Shown one piece after another: positions 4,891 through 11,757 of a stretch of 12,683 nucleotides of DNA. Under the pieces are notes generated by a model. That model was given only the letters and a program-made list of their open reading frames with translations, made no database searches and had not been told where the DNA came from. Within the stretch, counting starts at the first letter, position 1; each line of letters starts with the position of its first letter. This DNA is from Kingella oralis (lineage in GTDB: Bacteria; Pseudomonadota; Gammaproteobacteria; Burkholderiales; Neisseriaceae): assembly GCA_905373195.1 (NCBI GenBank), contig CAJPSG010000007.1, forward strand, positions 1-12,683. Reading direction: 5' to 3'. The translations under genes and the position numbers were made by a program.

Positions 4891-6468
4891 CTAATGTCGA
4901 AAATGCCGCACGCCTGTTACCACCATCGCAATGCCGTGCTCATCGGCGGCGGCGAACACTTCTTCATCGCGCATTGAGCCTGCGGGGTGAATGATTGCTT
5001 TGATGCCCTGCTCGGCAATCACGTCCACGCCGTCGCGGAAGGGAAAGAAAGCGTCCGATGCCGCGCACGCGCCGTTTAAATCCAAGCCTGCGTCTTGCGC
5101 TTTGCGGGCGGCGATGCGGGTGCTGTCCACGCGGCTCATTTGCCCTGCGCCGATGCCGTAGGTTTGTCCGCCTTTGCCGAACACGATGGCGTTGGATTTC
5201 ACAAATTTCGCCACGTTCCACACAAACAGCAAATCTGCCCATTCTTGCTCAGTGGGTTGGCGTTTGGAAACCACGCGCAAATCTTCGCGCGCGATGCGGT
5301 GAATATCGGGCGTTTGCACCAGCAAGCCGCCGCCCACGCGCTTCAATTCAAAGCGGTTTGCGCCTGCGAGCAGCGGAATTTGCAGCACGCGCACGTTTTT
5401 CTTGGCGGCTAAAATTTCCAGCGCATCGGCGGTAAACGAGGGCGACATGATGACTTCCATAAATTGATTGTCGGTGATTTGCTTGGCGGTTGCGCCGTCC
5501 ACTTCGCGGTTAAACGCAATGATGCCGCCGAACGCGCTGGTGGTGTCTGTGGCGTAGGCAAGGCGGTAGGCGGCAAGCGAATTATCGGCAACGGCAACGC
5601 CACAGGGATTGGCGTGTTTCACAATCACGCAAGCGGGTGCGTCAAACGATTTGACCGCTTCCCATGCGGCATCGGCATCGGCGATGTTGTTGTAGGACAA
5701 TTCTTTGCCTTGTAGCTGGGTGTAGTTGGAAAGGCAGCCTGAAAACGGGTAAACGTCGCGGTAGAACGCGGCTTGCTGGTGCGGGTTTTCGCCGTAGCGC
5801 ATTTCTTGCACTTTGAGCCAGCTTTGGTTGAACTGGGCGGGGAAGGTGTTGATTTCGGGCTCGCCTGATAGTTTTTCGTCCGACACGCTGGTGAGGTAGT
5901 TGGAAATCATGCCGTCGTATTGCGCGGTGTGGCTGAATGCTTTGCGGGCGAGGTTGAAGCGGGTTTTGTCGGATAGGCAGCCTGAAAGTTTTAATTCGTT
6001 GATGACGCTGTCAAAATCGGCGTTGTCGGTAACGATGGCAACGTGCTTCCAGTTTTTCGCCGCCGAGCGCACCATCGTGGGCCCGCCGATGTCTATGTTT
6101 TCAATCGCGTCTTCCAGCGTGCAGCCTGCTTTGGCGATGGTGGCGGCAAAGGGGTAGAGGTTCACGGCAACCAAGTCAATGTTGCCGATGCCGTGTTCTG
6201 CCATTTGCGCGGTGTGGTCGCTCAAATCGCGCCGCCCGAGGATGCCGCCGTGGATTTTCGGGTGCAGCGTTTTAACGCGCCCGTCCAGCATTTCGGGGAA
6301 GCCTGTGTAGTCGGCGACTTCAACCACGGGAATGCCAACATCGGCGAGCAGTTTGGCGGTGCCGCCGGTGGACAGGATTTCTACGCCCATTTCGTGCAGG
6401 GCTTGGGCGAAAGGGACGATGCCTGTTTTGTCGGAAAGGCTGATAAGGGCGCGTTGGATGCGGGGCAT
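4891..6468 (-). CDS. purH: Bifunctional AICAR formyltransferase / IMP cyclohydrolase
   Basis: PurH (525 residues, normal length) catalyses the last two steps of de novo purine synthesis: 10-formyl-THF plus AICAR to FAICAR, then ring closure to IMP. The N-terminal MGS-like cyclohydrolase domain spans about residues 1-150 ([22 protein letters not shown]). The formyltransferase domain follows, with K284-H285 in [20 protein letters not shown] and a C-terminal FPFRDGVD...[19 protein letters not shown] stands before the ATG at 6468. Two exact DUS copies lie within the gene and encode S-G-C-L at about residues 162-165 and 243-246, outside the recognised catalytic motifs. The gene follows the NERD gene by 56 bp on the same strand and could be co-transcribed. 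AICAR also comes from histidine synthesis, linking it biochemically to hisE and hisI. Confidence 0.97.
   Translation of the reverse strand: MPRIQRALISLSDKTGIVPFAQALHEMGVEILSTGGTAKLLADVGIPVVEVADYTGFPEMLDGRVKTLHPKIHGGILGRRDLSDHTAQMAEHGIGNIDLVAVNLYPFAATIAKAGCTLEDAIENIDIGGPTMVRSAAKNWKHVAIVTDNADFDSVINELKLSGCLSDKTRFNLARKAFSHTAQYDGMISNYLTSVSDEKLSGEPEINTFPAQFNQSWLKVQEMRYGENPHQQAAFYRDVYPFSGCLSNYTQLQGKELSYNNIADADAAWEAVKSFDAPACVIVKHANPCGVAVADNSLAAYRLAYATDTTSAFGGIIAFNREVDGATAKQITDNQFMEVIMSPSFTADALEILAAKKNVRVLQIPLLAGANRFELKRVGGGLLVQTPDIHRIAREDLRVVSKRQPTEQEWADLLFVWNVAKFVKSNAIVFGKGGQTYGIGAGQMSRVDSTRIAARKAQDAGLDLNGACAASDAFFPFRDGVDVIAEQGIKAIIHPAGSMRDEEVFAAADEHGIAMVVTGVRHFRH
5732..5743 (+). repeat. DUS inside purH
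   Basis: This exact 12-mer on the plus strand is read by the purH frame as F-S-G-C-L near residues 242-246. Confidence 0.88.
5975..5986 (+). repeat. DUS inside purH
   Basis: This second exact 12-mer is read by the purH frame as L-S-G-C-L near residues 161-165, in the stretch between the cyclohydrolase and formyltransferase domains. Confidence 0.88.
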
Positions 6469-6506
6469 GTTTTTTTCCTTTAAAAAGGGTTGGGGGAAAG
6501 AGGGTT

Positions 6507-6518
6507 TTCAGGCTGCCT
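6507..6518 (-). repeat. DUS upstream of purH
   Basis: This is a single exact copy in the 56-bp gap between the NERD gene and purH. I see no inverted partner close enough to make it a convincing terminator. Confidence 0.88.
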
Positions 6519-6524
6519 TTGGGG

Positions 6525-7349
6525 TTATGGGCGTTGGTTGAGCGATTGGATGTGTTGCGCTAATCGCTCGGGTGTCGCTTCCCATTCGGGCTGGGATAGG
6601 ATTTTGCAAATACGCTGGATTTGATCGGGCGCGATAATAGGCTTGGTAAACTGTTGTACATAGGGGATAAATTGCTTGGTTAAGCAAACATTGGCGGGCA
6701 GCTCGGTGCGCAGTTGGCAATCACGGTGCGTGAACACAACAATGGAGTGAAATCGGTTTTCAGGCTGCCTAATCAGTTGCTCTAAGGCTTTGACGTGGGC
6801 GTAATTTTGGTGCAAGGGGTTTGTGAACGGATATTTTTCGTAGCGGGATTTGGTACGCGTCCATGTTTTTTGCTGCTGCCCGCCAAAAATCCAGCCTTCA
6901 TAATATTTGGCTTCTATCACAAACACGCCAAACGGCGACACGATGATGTTATCAATTTGCGTGGTTGCGCCATTGTGCGGGATGATGAGGTTGTGAAAAT
7001 AGTGGTACTGGCTGCGGTCTAGTTTGCCCAAGGCTTCCACTTTGATGATTTGCTCGCCTACTGCGCCTTTTTTAACATTGATATGGGTGCTATCAAACGG
7101 TTTCTTGTTTACCGCCAATGGTTGAGGTTTTTGGTGCGTAACCGTATTTTTAGGCTGCTTTTTATTGGCTGGTGATGGCTGTGGTCTTCGGCGTGTAACC
7201 GTGTTTTCAGGCTGCCTTTTGTTGGCTAGCCGCTGTTGTTTGCGCCTGCGGCGTTGGGTCGTATGTTTAGGCACATCTTCGCTGCTGATGGCTTGGATAG
7301 TCGCAAACAGCAAAACAATGAAAACAAGGGCGTAAGCAAATAATTCCAT
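6525..7349 (-). CDS. Membrane-anchored NERD-domain protein
   Basis: This 274-residue protein has an N-terminal membrane helix (residues 3-20) and a basic linker (RRRRKQQR and two 19-residue repeats at 43-80). A NERD (nuclease-related) domain follows at about 95-210. The NERD core is recognisable: GAVGE (E99), Q131-I-D133, then VFVIEAKYYEGWIFGG with E146-x-K148, and NPLHQNYAHVKAL. The D...E-x-K arrangement matches PD-(D/E)XK-type nuclease folds, but the biochemical role of bacterial NERD proteins is poorly known, so nuclease activity is inference. The domain should be cytoplasmic. The start lies 12 nt after the stop of the small lipoprotein gene, and the only Shine-Dalgarno candidate, AAGG, is part of a DUS. 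A further DUS (6759-6770) encodes R-Q-P-E at 194-197. Confidence 0.88.
   Translation of the reverse strand: MELFAYALVFIVLLFATIQAISSEDVPKHTTQRRRRKQQRLANKRQPENTVTRRRPQPSPANKKQPKNTVTHQKPQPLAVNKKPFDSTHINVKKGAVGEQIIKVEALGKLDRSQYHYFHNLIIPHNGATTQIDNIIVSPFGVFVIEAKYYEGWIFGGQQQKTWTRTKSRYEKYPFTNPLHQNYAHVKALEQLIRQPENRFHSIVVFTHRDCQLRTELPANVCLTKQFIPYVQQFTKPIIAPDQIQRICKILSQPEWEATPERLAQHIQSLNQRP
6759..6770 (-). repeat. DUS inside the NERD gene
   Basis: This is an exact copy in frame, encoding R-Q-P-E at residues 194-197, in the same frame as the copy at 7206-7217. Confidence 0.88.
7110..7223 (-). repeat. Two tandem 57-bp (19-residue) repeats in the NERD gene, one carrying a DUS
   Basis: Unit 1 (7167-7223) encodes NKRQPENTVTRRRPQPSPA and unit 2 (7110-7166) NKKQPKNTVTHQKPQPLAV, with 11 of 19 residues identical; NKKP follows. 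Unit 1 contains an exact DUS (7206-7217, codons R-Q-P-E). The same place in unit 2 reads AAGCAGCCTAAA, two changes away. The repeats form the Pro/Lys-rich linker between membrane helix and NERD domain. Confidence 0.85.
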
Positions 7350-7350
7350 T

Positions 7351-7362
7351 TTCAGGCTGCCT
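7351..7362 (-). repeat. DUS forming the whole gap between lipoprotein and NERD genes
   Basis: The first A of this exact DUS is the last A of the lipoprotein TAA, and one further A separates its end from the NERD ATG. Its leading AAGG, counting the preceding stop-codon A, is the only Shine-Dalgarno-like sequence before the NERD start. Confidence 0.85.
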
Positions 7363-7481
7363 TACCGCACGCGATACTCTTGCAAACGCAGCTTCTCCCC
7401 CGTTTCGGTTTTCACCCCTGTTTCCAAAACCGAGCAGGCAGCGAGCAGGGCAATCAGCGTTAGAATGATGATTTTATTCAT
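7362..7481 (-). CDS. Very small lipoprotein (39 residues)
   Basis: The ATG at 7479-7481 opens a 39-codon frame: MNKIIILTLIALLAACSVLE, then TGVKTETGEKLRLQEYRVR. The first 16 residues form a lipoprotein signal peptide with lipobox L-A-A-C. Signal peptidase II cleavage before C16 would leave a lipid-anchored peptide of 24 residues. There is no good Shine-Dalgarno before the ATG (GTGTAAAC). The gene lies between the fis terminator hairpin and the NERD gene, on the same strand, with a 12-nt gap to the latter. Small entericidin-like or LptM-like lipoproteins have a similar outline, but I see no specific match and assign no function. Support comes from the well-formed signal and the tight spacing. 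Confidence 0.65.
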   Translation of the reverse strand: MNKIIILTLIALLAACSVLETGVKTETGEKLRLQEYRVR

Positions 7482-7496
7482 GTTTACACAATATTA

Positions 7497-7539
7497 AAGG
7501 CAGCCTGAAAATCTGCGCGGGGCGTTTTCAGGCTGCCTT
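7497..7539 (-). terminator. Inverted DUS pair after fis
   Basis: AAGGCAGCCTGAAAA (7497-7511) and TTTTCAGGCTGCCTT (7525-7539) form a perfect 15-bp stem with a 13-nt loop, starting 4 bp beyond the fis stop. It should terminate fis transcription and separates it from the lipoprotein-NERD pair. Confidence 0.78.
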
Positions 7540-7543
7540 GGGT

Positions 7544-7783
7544 TTAGTCAATTAACTGGTGTTGCAACAGCTTTTTGCGTAGCGTGTTGCGGTTTAAGCC
7601 GAGCATATCGGCGGCTTTGGATTGGTTGCCACCGCATTCGCGCAGCACATACGCCAGCAGCGGTTTTTCCACTTGCACCAATACCATATCGTATACGCCG
7701 CAAGGGGTTTCGCCGTTTAGGTCGCGGAAGTATTGGGCGAGGTTCTGATGGATGCAGTCGGCAATATCGGGAGCGATGGGCAT
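7544..7783 (-). CDS. fis: Fis-family nucleoid-associated DNA-binding protein
   Basis: The product is 79 residues, slightly shorter than the ~98 of E. coli Fis, as expected for betaproteobacteria. The dimerisation core is YDMVLVQVEKPLLAYVL (31-47), and the helix-turn-helix is GNQSKAADMLGLNRNTLRKK (52-71). Fis bends DNA and modulates rRNA, tRNA and growth-phase genes, recombination and replication. The ATG at 7783 matches the family N-terminus (MPIAPDIADCI). There is no strong Shine-Dalgarno before it. A possible -10, TACAAT (7815-7820, minus), lies upstream without a convincing -35. Unlike enterobacteria, no dusB precedes it here. It sits alone between two DUS hairpins and so is probably monocistronic. 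Confidence 0.94.
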   Translation of the reverse strand: MPIAPDIADCIHQNLAQYFRDLNGETPCGVYDMVLVQVEKPLLAYVLRECGGNQSKAADMLGLNRNTLRKKLLQHQLID

Positions 7784-7843
7784 GATATGAATTCGGGTTA
7801 AGATTTAATGGCGTATTGTAAACGATTTTGCGCGCGCTTGGGG

Positions 7844-7894
7844 TTTCAGGCTGCCGTTGCAAACCGCCAAGCGGGCGACAAAGGCAGCCTGAAA
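7844..7894 (-). terminator. Inverted DUS pair after the Sel1-repeat gene
   Basis: TTTCAGGCTGCC (7844-7855) pairs with GGCAGCCTGAAA (7883-7894), a perfect 12-bp stem with a 27-nt loop. The stem is just downstream of the 7901 gene. The right arm holds an exact DUS (7882-7893) and the left a copy with one change. Confidence 0.6.
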
Positions 7895-7900
7895 CGCTGT

Positions 7901-8281
7901 TTACTCTTCGTTTACGTTTTCGCTGGGGCGGGTTAAATCGTCCAAGGCTTCTTGCGCCAAGCGCGATACGGCTTCATTGCTGGTTTGCGCGGCGGCTTTG
8001 CGATACCACTCGGCGGCTTTGATGCTGCTGGGAGCAACGCCCTCGCCGTCGTGATACATCGTGCCGAGTATGTATTGCGCTTCGGGGTAGCCTTGTTCGG
8101 CAAGCGGTTTCACTTTGGCAAACGCGGCTTCGGCGCGGCCTTCTTGCAAATCGGTGCTCACTTGGCTCATGGTTTGACCGTATTGCGCGTTGCCAGCGGG
8201 CGCGGCGTTATCATCATCGGCAGGCGCGGCGTGGGCAAATGCGGCGGATAGCATCAGGGCGAGGAATAGGGATTTTTTCAT
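7901..8281 (-). CDS. Secreted Sel1-repeat protein
   Basis: This 126-residue protein has a signal peptide (MKKSLFLALMLSAAFAHA, cleavage about residue 18) and an acidic Ala-rich spacer (residues 19-32). One Sel1-like repeat follows at about 65-100, with the signature GYPEAQYILGTMYHDGEGV...KAAEWYRKAAAQ. Sel1 repeats are alpha/alpha scaffolds for protein binding, and short periplasmic ones are common in Neisseriaceae without defined roles. The protein ends in an acidic, repeat-free tail. The Shine-Dalgarno is weak (AAAGA upstream of the ATG at 8281). DUS hairpins flank it on both sides, so it is likely its own transcription unit. Confidence 0.82.
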   Translation of the reverse strand: MKKSLFLALMLSAAFAHAAPADDDNAAPAGNAQYGQTMSQVSTDLQEGRAEAAFAKVKPLAEQGYPEAQYILGTMYHDGEGVAPSSIKAAEWYRKAAAQTSNEAVSRLAQEALDDLTRPSENVNEE

Positions 8282-8314
8282 GGCTGTTTACTGTCTTTGA
8301 ATCAGGATGGATGA

Positions 8315-8433
8315 TTTTCAGGCTGCCTTTGGGGTGTATTGATGCGCCTCATCAAAGGCAGCCTGAAAACCTTTATTCGGAACAACAAAACAGTCGGGCA
8401 TCGCACCCAACTGTTGCTGTTTTCAGGCTGCCT
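8315..8433. repeat. Three-arm DUS cluster between bamD and the Sel1-repeat gene
   Basis: TTTTCAGGCTGCCTTT (8315-8330) and AAAGGCAGCCTGAAAA (8354-8369) form a perfect 16-bp stem with a 23-nt loop. A third copy, TTTTCAGGCTGCCT (8420-8433), can pair with the middle arm instead, around a 50-nt loop, just beyond the bamD stop. The cluster probably terminates bamD transcription. Confidence 0.75.
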
Positions 8434-8444
8434 CGGTTAGTCGA

Positions 8445-9263
8445 TTACTTCCAATAACGCCACCACGGCATATCATCGGGCTTCCATTCTTGTTGCAAAT
8501 AGGGGCTTTGTGGGAAGTTTTGTTGCAACACGCGCTTGGTGTCGTTGGCGGATTGCTCGTTGCCCATTTTGCCGTAGGTGTACGCCATAATAGCCAGTGC
8601 TTCTTCCACAAAGCGCGTGTTTTGGAACTGCTTGATGACTTCTTGCGCGCGGTTGTTGGCGGCTAGGTAGGCACCGCGTTTGGCGTAGTATTTGGCGATG
8701 GCGATTTGATGCCCGCCCAACGCATCCACCAATTGCGCCATGCGTTTGCGCGCATCTTCGGCGTATTTGCTATCGGGATAGCGCGTAACCAATTGATTGA
8801 ACACACCATAAGCGCGGCGGTTGGCTTGCGGGTCACGATCCGACCAATCTTGCGAAGCCAGTTTGCGCAAAAACGATTGGTCCTCATCAAACAACACCAG
8901 CCCGCGCAGATACAAGGCGTAGTCCATGTCTATGCTGGCGGGGTAGTTGTGTTCAAAGCGCGTGAGCATGGCTAGGGCTTTGGCGGGTTCTTCGTTTTTG
9001 TAATACGCATAGGCAGAATCCAATAGCGATTGCTCGGTATATCGCCCTGGGGCTTGGCGCGCGCGCAGCAGCTCATAGAGCTTGTTGGCGCGGTCGTAGT
9101 TTTTGGCGTTGAGTTCACTGCGGGCTTCGTTGTAAAGCTGGTCGTTTGACCAATTTTGCGCCGCAACGGTGTCGCTATCCAGTTTCACCTTTTTCACTTT
9201 GTTTTTAGCCGAGCAGCCTGTTAGGGCAACGGCTAGGGCGATGAGTAGCAAAGATTTTTTCAT
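8445..9263 (-). CDS. bamD: Outer membrane protein assembly factor BamD (ComL)
   Basis: BamD is the essential TPR lipoprotein of the BAM complex and works with BamA to fold beta-barrel proteins into the outer membrane. In Neisseria the gene was first named comL. This copy has 272 residues: signal peptide MKKSLLLIALAVALTGC with lipid-modified C17, then tetratricopeptide repeats through the rest. Recognisable stretches are NDQLYNEARSELNAKNYDRA, AYYKNEEPAKALAMLTRFEHNYP, RRAYGVFNQLVTRYPDSKYA and RGAYLAANNRAQEVIKQFQNT. The ending WKPDDMPWWRYWK is rich in aromatics. AAGGAT precedes the ATG by about 12 nt. It is flanked by the DUS cluster downstream and a MITE-like palindrome 36 bp upstream, so its promoter region is short. 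Confidence 0.96.
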   Translation of the reverse strand: MKKSLLLIALAVALTGCSAKNKVKKVKLDSDTVAAQNWSNDQLYNEARSELNAKNYDRANKLYELLRARQAPGRYTEQSLLDSAYAYYKNEEPAKALAMLTRFEHNYPASIDMDYALYLRGLVLFDEDQSFLRKLASQDWSDRDPQANRRAYGVFNQLVTRYPDSKYAEDARKRMAQLVDALGGHQIAIAKYYAKRGAYLAANNRAQEVIKQFQNTRFVEEALAIMAYTYGKMGNEQSANDTKRVLQQNFPQSPYLQQEWKPDDMPWWRYWK

Positions 9264-9299
9264 AAAGATTATTCATCCTTGTTAATAAAAAGTTTTTTA

Positions 9300-9460
9300 G
9301 AACCTGTTCAAAATTTCTGCGTGAGCTGTCCGCTGATGCAGATTGGTTGCAGGGCAAGGCGCAAAACGCAGGCAATAGCGAGACTATTGTCAAGTTTTGC
9401 AACGCAGCCATGCAGCCAAGATGCGTTAGCGGCAGCCGCGCAGGGATTTTGAGCAGGTTC
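9300..9460. mobile_element. MITE-like 161-bp imperfect palindrome
   Basis: The ends are inverted repeats: GAACCTGTTCAAAATTTCTG at the left and GAACCTGCTCAAAATCCCTG at the right read inward, 19 of the terminal 22 positions matching. The symmetry continues inward (GCAAAAC 9361-9367 with GTTTTGC 9394-9400) to a centre CAATAG-CGAGA-CTATTG at 9373-9389. The whole piece could fold as one long hairpin. It contains no ORF and no DUS. It lies between tatC and bamD, with its right end directly against the tatC stop codon. I see no target duplication. It is not the Correia element, whose ends differ. Confidence 0.62.
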
Positions 9461-10246
9461 TCATACTGCCTTATCTTCGGCATCTTCCGCGCTGTCGGCA
9501 TCCTCGCGGGTGCGCGGCTTAATCATGCGGCACACCAACAATCCGCCTTCATACAGCAAAATCATTGGAATCGCTAACATAATTTGCGACAACACATCAG
9601 GCGGCGTGAGCACAGCGGCAATAATAAACGCCGCCACAATCAGATAAGGACGCGCGGCTTTGAGCTGCGCAAAGGTAATCACGCCCATGCGATAAAGCAA
9701 AACCACCACCACGGGGATTTCAAACGTCATACCAAAGGCAACAAACATCCCCAACACAAACGACAGATATTTATCAATATCGGTTGCCATAGAAACGCCT
9801 GTGGGTGTCATGCCTGCGAAAAATTTGAACACCACGGGGAACACGAGAAAATAGCAAAACGCCATGCCTGCGGCAAACAAGATGAGGCTGGATAAAATCA
9901 GCGGCACAATCAGCCGTTTTTCGTGTTGATACAGCGCGGGAGCAACAAATGCCCAAATTTGATACAGCGTATTGGGCAGCGAAACCAAAAAAGCCGCCAT
10001 CAGCGCCACTTTAATCGGCACAAAAAAAGGCGCAATCACATCGGTGGCAATCATGCTGGTGGTGGCGGGCAGCACCGCCATCAAAGGCTTGGCAACAAAC
10101 GCATACAACGGCTGCGCAAAAGGCACAATCGCAAAAAAGCACAACGCGATGCCCATTAATGCCCACACCAAGCGGCGGCGCAATTCCAGCAAATGTTCCA
10201 CCAGCGGCTGCGCCTGCCCGCCGACTGGCTCGGTAACTTGGCTCAT
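9461..10246 (-). CDS. tatC: Sec-independent protein translocase subunit TatC
   Basis: TatC recognises twin-arginine signal peptides with TatB in the inner membrane. The 261 residues form six membrane helices. Conserved positions are present: HLLELRRRL near the N-terminus (E21, R23), LYQIWAFVAPALYQHEKR (E109) and FGMTFEIPVV (E176). The C-terminal tail is acidic (EDADSAEDAEDKAV). The ATG overlaps the tatB stop as ATGA (10243-10246), so translation is coupled. The stop TGA at 9461-9463 abuts the MITE-like palindrome, so the last codons or the original 3' end may have been modified by that element. Confidence 0.97.
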   Translation of the reverse strand: MSQVTEPVGGQAQPLVEHLLELRRRLVWALMGIALCFFAIVPFAQPLYAFVAKPLMAVLPATTSMIATDVIAPFFVPIKVALMAAFLVSLPNTLYQIWAFVAPALYQHEKRLIVPLILSSLILFAAGMAFCYFLVFPVVFKFFAGMTPTGVSMATDIDKYLSFVLGMFVAFGMTFEIPVVVVLLYRMGVITFAQLKAARPYLIVAAFIIAAVLTPPDVLSQIMLAIPMILLYEGGLLVCRMIKPRTREDADSAEDAEDKAV

Positions 10247-10767
10247 CGGCGGCTCCTTAATTTGGGTGTGACGCGGTGGCGGGGGCGCATATCGCGTTTG
10301 CGCGCCATCGCTTGTTTACGCAAGGATTTGGCGTTAAGCGCGGCAATGGGCTGTTGCTGCGGCGTGTAGTCAAACGCGGGCTGCGCGTTTTCTTCTATGC
10401 CGAAATCGGCAGGGGTTTTCTGCTCAGGCAGCCGCTCCCATGCGGGGCGCGTGTCTTGCTGCGTTTGCTGGGCAAGCTCTTGTGTGTGCTGGGCGATGGT
10501 TTGCGTTTCTTGCTCAACCTGTTTGCCGAAATCGTGCAATTCTTGTTTCAAATCGGCAACGGTGCTGGTGAAATCTTGCTTCACTTTGCTTAATTCGGCG
10601 TATTCGCCGTTGGCTGCCAATTCTTGTTTGACACCTGCTGCCAAGCGTTGAATTTTGCCTACCCATTCGCCTGCTTTGCGTGCCACTTTGGGCAGGCGTT
10701 CTGGCCCTAAAACGACTAGGGCGACTACGCCTGATAACAGCATTTCGGTGAAGCTAAAATCAAACAT
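10243..10767 (-). CDS. tatB: Sec-independent protein translocase subunit TatB
   Basis: The 174-residue protein begins with the TatB signature: MFDFSFTEMLLSGVVALVVL, then GPERLPK. E8 and the G21-P22 hinge are present, one membrane helix covers residues 5-20, and an amphipathic helix follows. A long Gln-rich cytoplasmic region (about 60-130) and a strongly basic end (RKRDMRPRHR...KLRSRR) complete it. With TatC it forms the receptor for twin-arginine signal peptides. It lies 2 bp after tatA and overlaps tatC by 4 nt. Confidence 0.95.
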   Translation of the reverse strand: MFDFSFTEMLLSGVVALVVLGPERLPKVARKAGEWVGKIQRLAAGVKQELAANGEYAELSKVKQDFTSTVADLKQELHDFGKQVEQETQTIAQHTQELAQQTQQDTRPAWERLPEQKTPADFGIEENAQPAFDYTPQQQPIAALNAKSLRKQAMARKRDMRPRHRVTPKLRSRR

Positions 10768-10769
10768 AA

Positions 10770-10976
10770 TTAGGCTTGTTTATCGGTTTTTTGTTCAATC
10801 GCTTCTTCTTTTTTGCTGGCGGCTTCGGCTCCGCTGCTGCCTTTTTCCAAGCCTTCTTTAAAGTCGTGCACCGCGCCGCCGAGGTCTTTGCCAACGTTGC
10901 GCAGTTTTTTCGTGCCAAACACGAGTACAACGATTGCCAATACGATAAGCCAATGCCAGATTGAGGTTAATCCCAT
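10770..10976 (-). CDS. tatA: Sec-independent protein translocase subunit TatA
   Basis: The product is 68 residues. One N-terminal membrane helix (about 5-19) is followed by the F20-G21 hinge in VFGTKKLRN, an amphipathic helix ([17 protein letters not shown]) and a charged disordered tail. TatA polymerises to form the transient pore for folded substrates. AAGGAA precedes the ATG at 10976. As first gene of tatABC it follows a DUS hairpin that ends pnuC, so the operon probably has its own promoter in 10977-11018, although I cannot point to convincing boxes. Confidence 0.95.
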   Translation of the reverse strand: MGLTSIWHWLIVLAIVVLVFGTKKLRNVGKDLGGAVHDFKEGLEKGSSGAEAASKKEEAIEQKTDKQA

Positions 10977-11018
10977 GATTGAGTTCCTTGTGAAAGTTTG
11001 GGGTTGGTGAAAAGGGTT

Positions 11019-11066
11019 AGGCAGCCTGAAAAGCGGCTGCGCGGGTATTTGGTTTTCAGGCTGCCT
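11019..11066 (-). terminator. Inverted DUS pair containing the pnuC stop codon
   Basis: AGGCAGCCTGAAAA (11019-11032) and TTTTCAGGCTGCCT (11053-11066) form a perfect 14-bp stem around a 20-nt loop. The upstream arm includes the last two codons and the TGA of pnuC. It should end pnuC transcription ahead of tatABC. Confidence 0.72.
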
Positions 11067-11757
11067 GATGAGGCTCGCGCTTGATGAGTTTGGTCCAGTT
11101 GTAATAGCCGTAGAGCGAGTTGCACAGATATGCGCCGTACATCAGATACATGGCGGGGGTTTCTGCCCATAGTACGATGGAGAGAATGTTGAGCGCTATC
11201 CACAGCAGCCATTGTTCGCGGTAGCGCAAAATCATCATGGCTTGGGCAACGAAGGTAATCACGGTGGTTGCGCCGTCTAGCCCTGTTGAGCTGCCGCCTG
11301 CGGCGCGTAGGGCTTGGATGAAGCCGAATGTGCCGATGCCGATAATGGCGAGCATGATTGCCCAGCCTTGGGGGGTGAGCGCTTTGGCGACGACGGTTTC
11401 GCCGTCCGTATCGTGGGTGGTGTGGCTTTTCCACATAAAATAGCCGATAAATTGGGAAGGCAAATAGATATACAGCACGGAATTCATTTCGCCGATAAAG
11501 TTGGCGCGCCATGCAACGTAGAAATAAGTGTAGGCGAAAATCAGCCCGAAAAAGTAGTTGCTGATTTTGCCTTTGCTGACCAGCACCACACAAATGATGC
11601 CTGCGATGCCTGAAATCATTTCTAATACGCTGGCTGGGTTTTGCACATAGGCAAATACTTGGGCGGCGATAAAGGCGAGCAGCCAGATGACTTCAAAGGG
11701 CTTCCAGCCGCTGAGTTCTTCTTTGATGAACTGGATGTATTTCTCTTGCGTTGCCAT
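11056..11757 (-). CDS. pnuC: Nicotinamide riboside transporter PnuC
   Basis: PnuC is an inner-membrane facilitator that takes up nicotinamide riboside, which is trapped by phosphorylation for NAD synthesis. The protein has 233 residues, several hydrophobic helices (about 22-40, 45-61, 66-84, 94-108, 132-150, 163-178, 183-198, 201-217), and family motifs QFIGYFMWK and Q-W183-L-L-W186-I-A-L-N190, the W-x-x-W-x-x-x-N substrate motif. Related PnuT and PnuX proteins transport thiamine or riboflavin. With no such synthesis gene or riboswitch here, NR is the default reading. AAAGGGG lies before the ATG. The gene ends inside a DUS, which encodes the final Ala-Ala and stop. It sits between hinT and tatA on the same strand. 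Confidence 0.92.
   Translation of the reverse strand: MATQEKYIQFIKEELSGWKPFEVIWLLAFIAAQVFAYVQNPASVLEMISGIAGIICVVLVSKGKISNYFFGLIFAYTYFYVAWRANFIGEMNSVLYIYLPSQFIGYFMWKSHTTHDTDGETVVAKALTPQGWAIMLAIIGIGTFGFIQALRAAGGSSTGLDGATTVITFVAQAMMILRYREQWLLWIALNILSIVLWAETPAMYLMYGAYLCNSLYGYYNWTKLIKREPHQAA

Noticed and set aside
5058..5435. Long frames antisense to purH
   Set aside because: Their Arg/Ala-rich composition is that of a shadow of a G+C-rich gene on the other strand. They have no Shine-Dalgarno or recognisable domain, while purH is complete and well conserved.
9282..9311. Promoter for bamD partly supplied by the MITE-like element (TTGAAC with TATTAA)
   Set aside because: The predicted start would fall at about 9275, at or downstream of the Shine-Dalgarno AAGGA (9276-9280), leaving the mRNA without its ribosome-binding site. 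The box matches are also only 4 of 6 each.
9300..9460. Correia repeat-enclosed element
   Set aside because: Correia ends begin TATAGTGGATTAA. The ends here begin GAACCTG, and no Correia core is visible.
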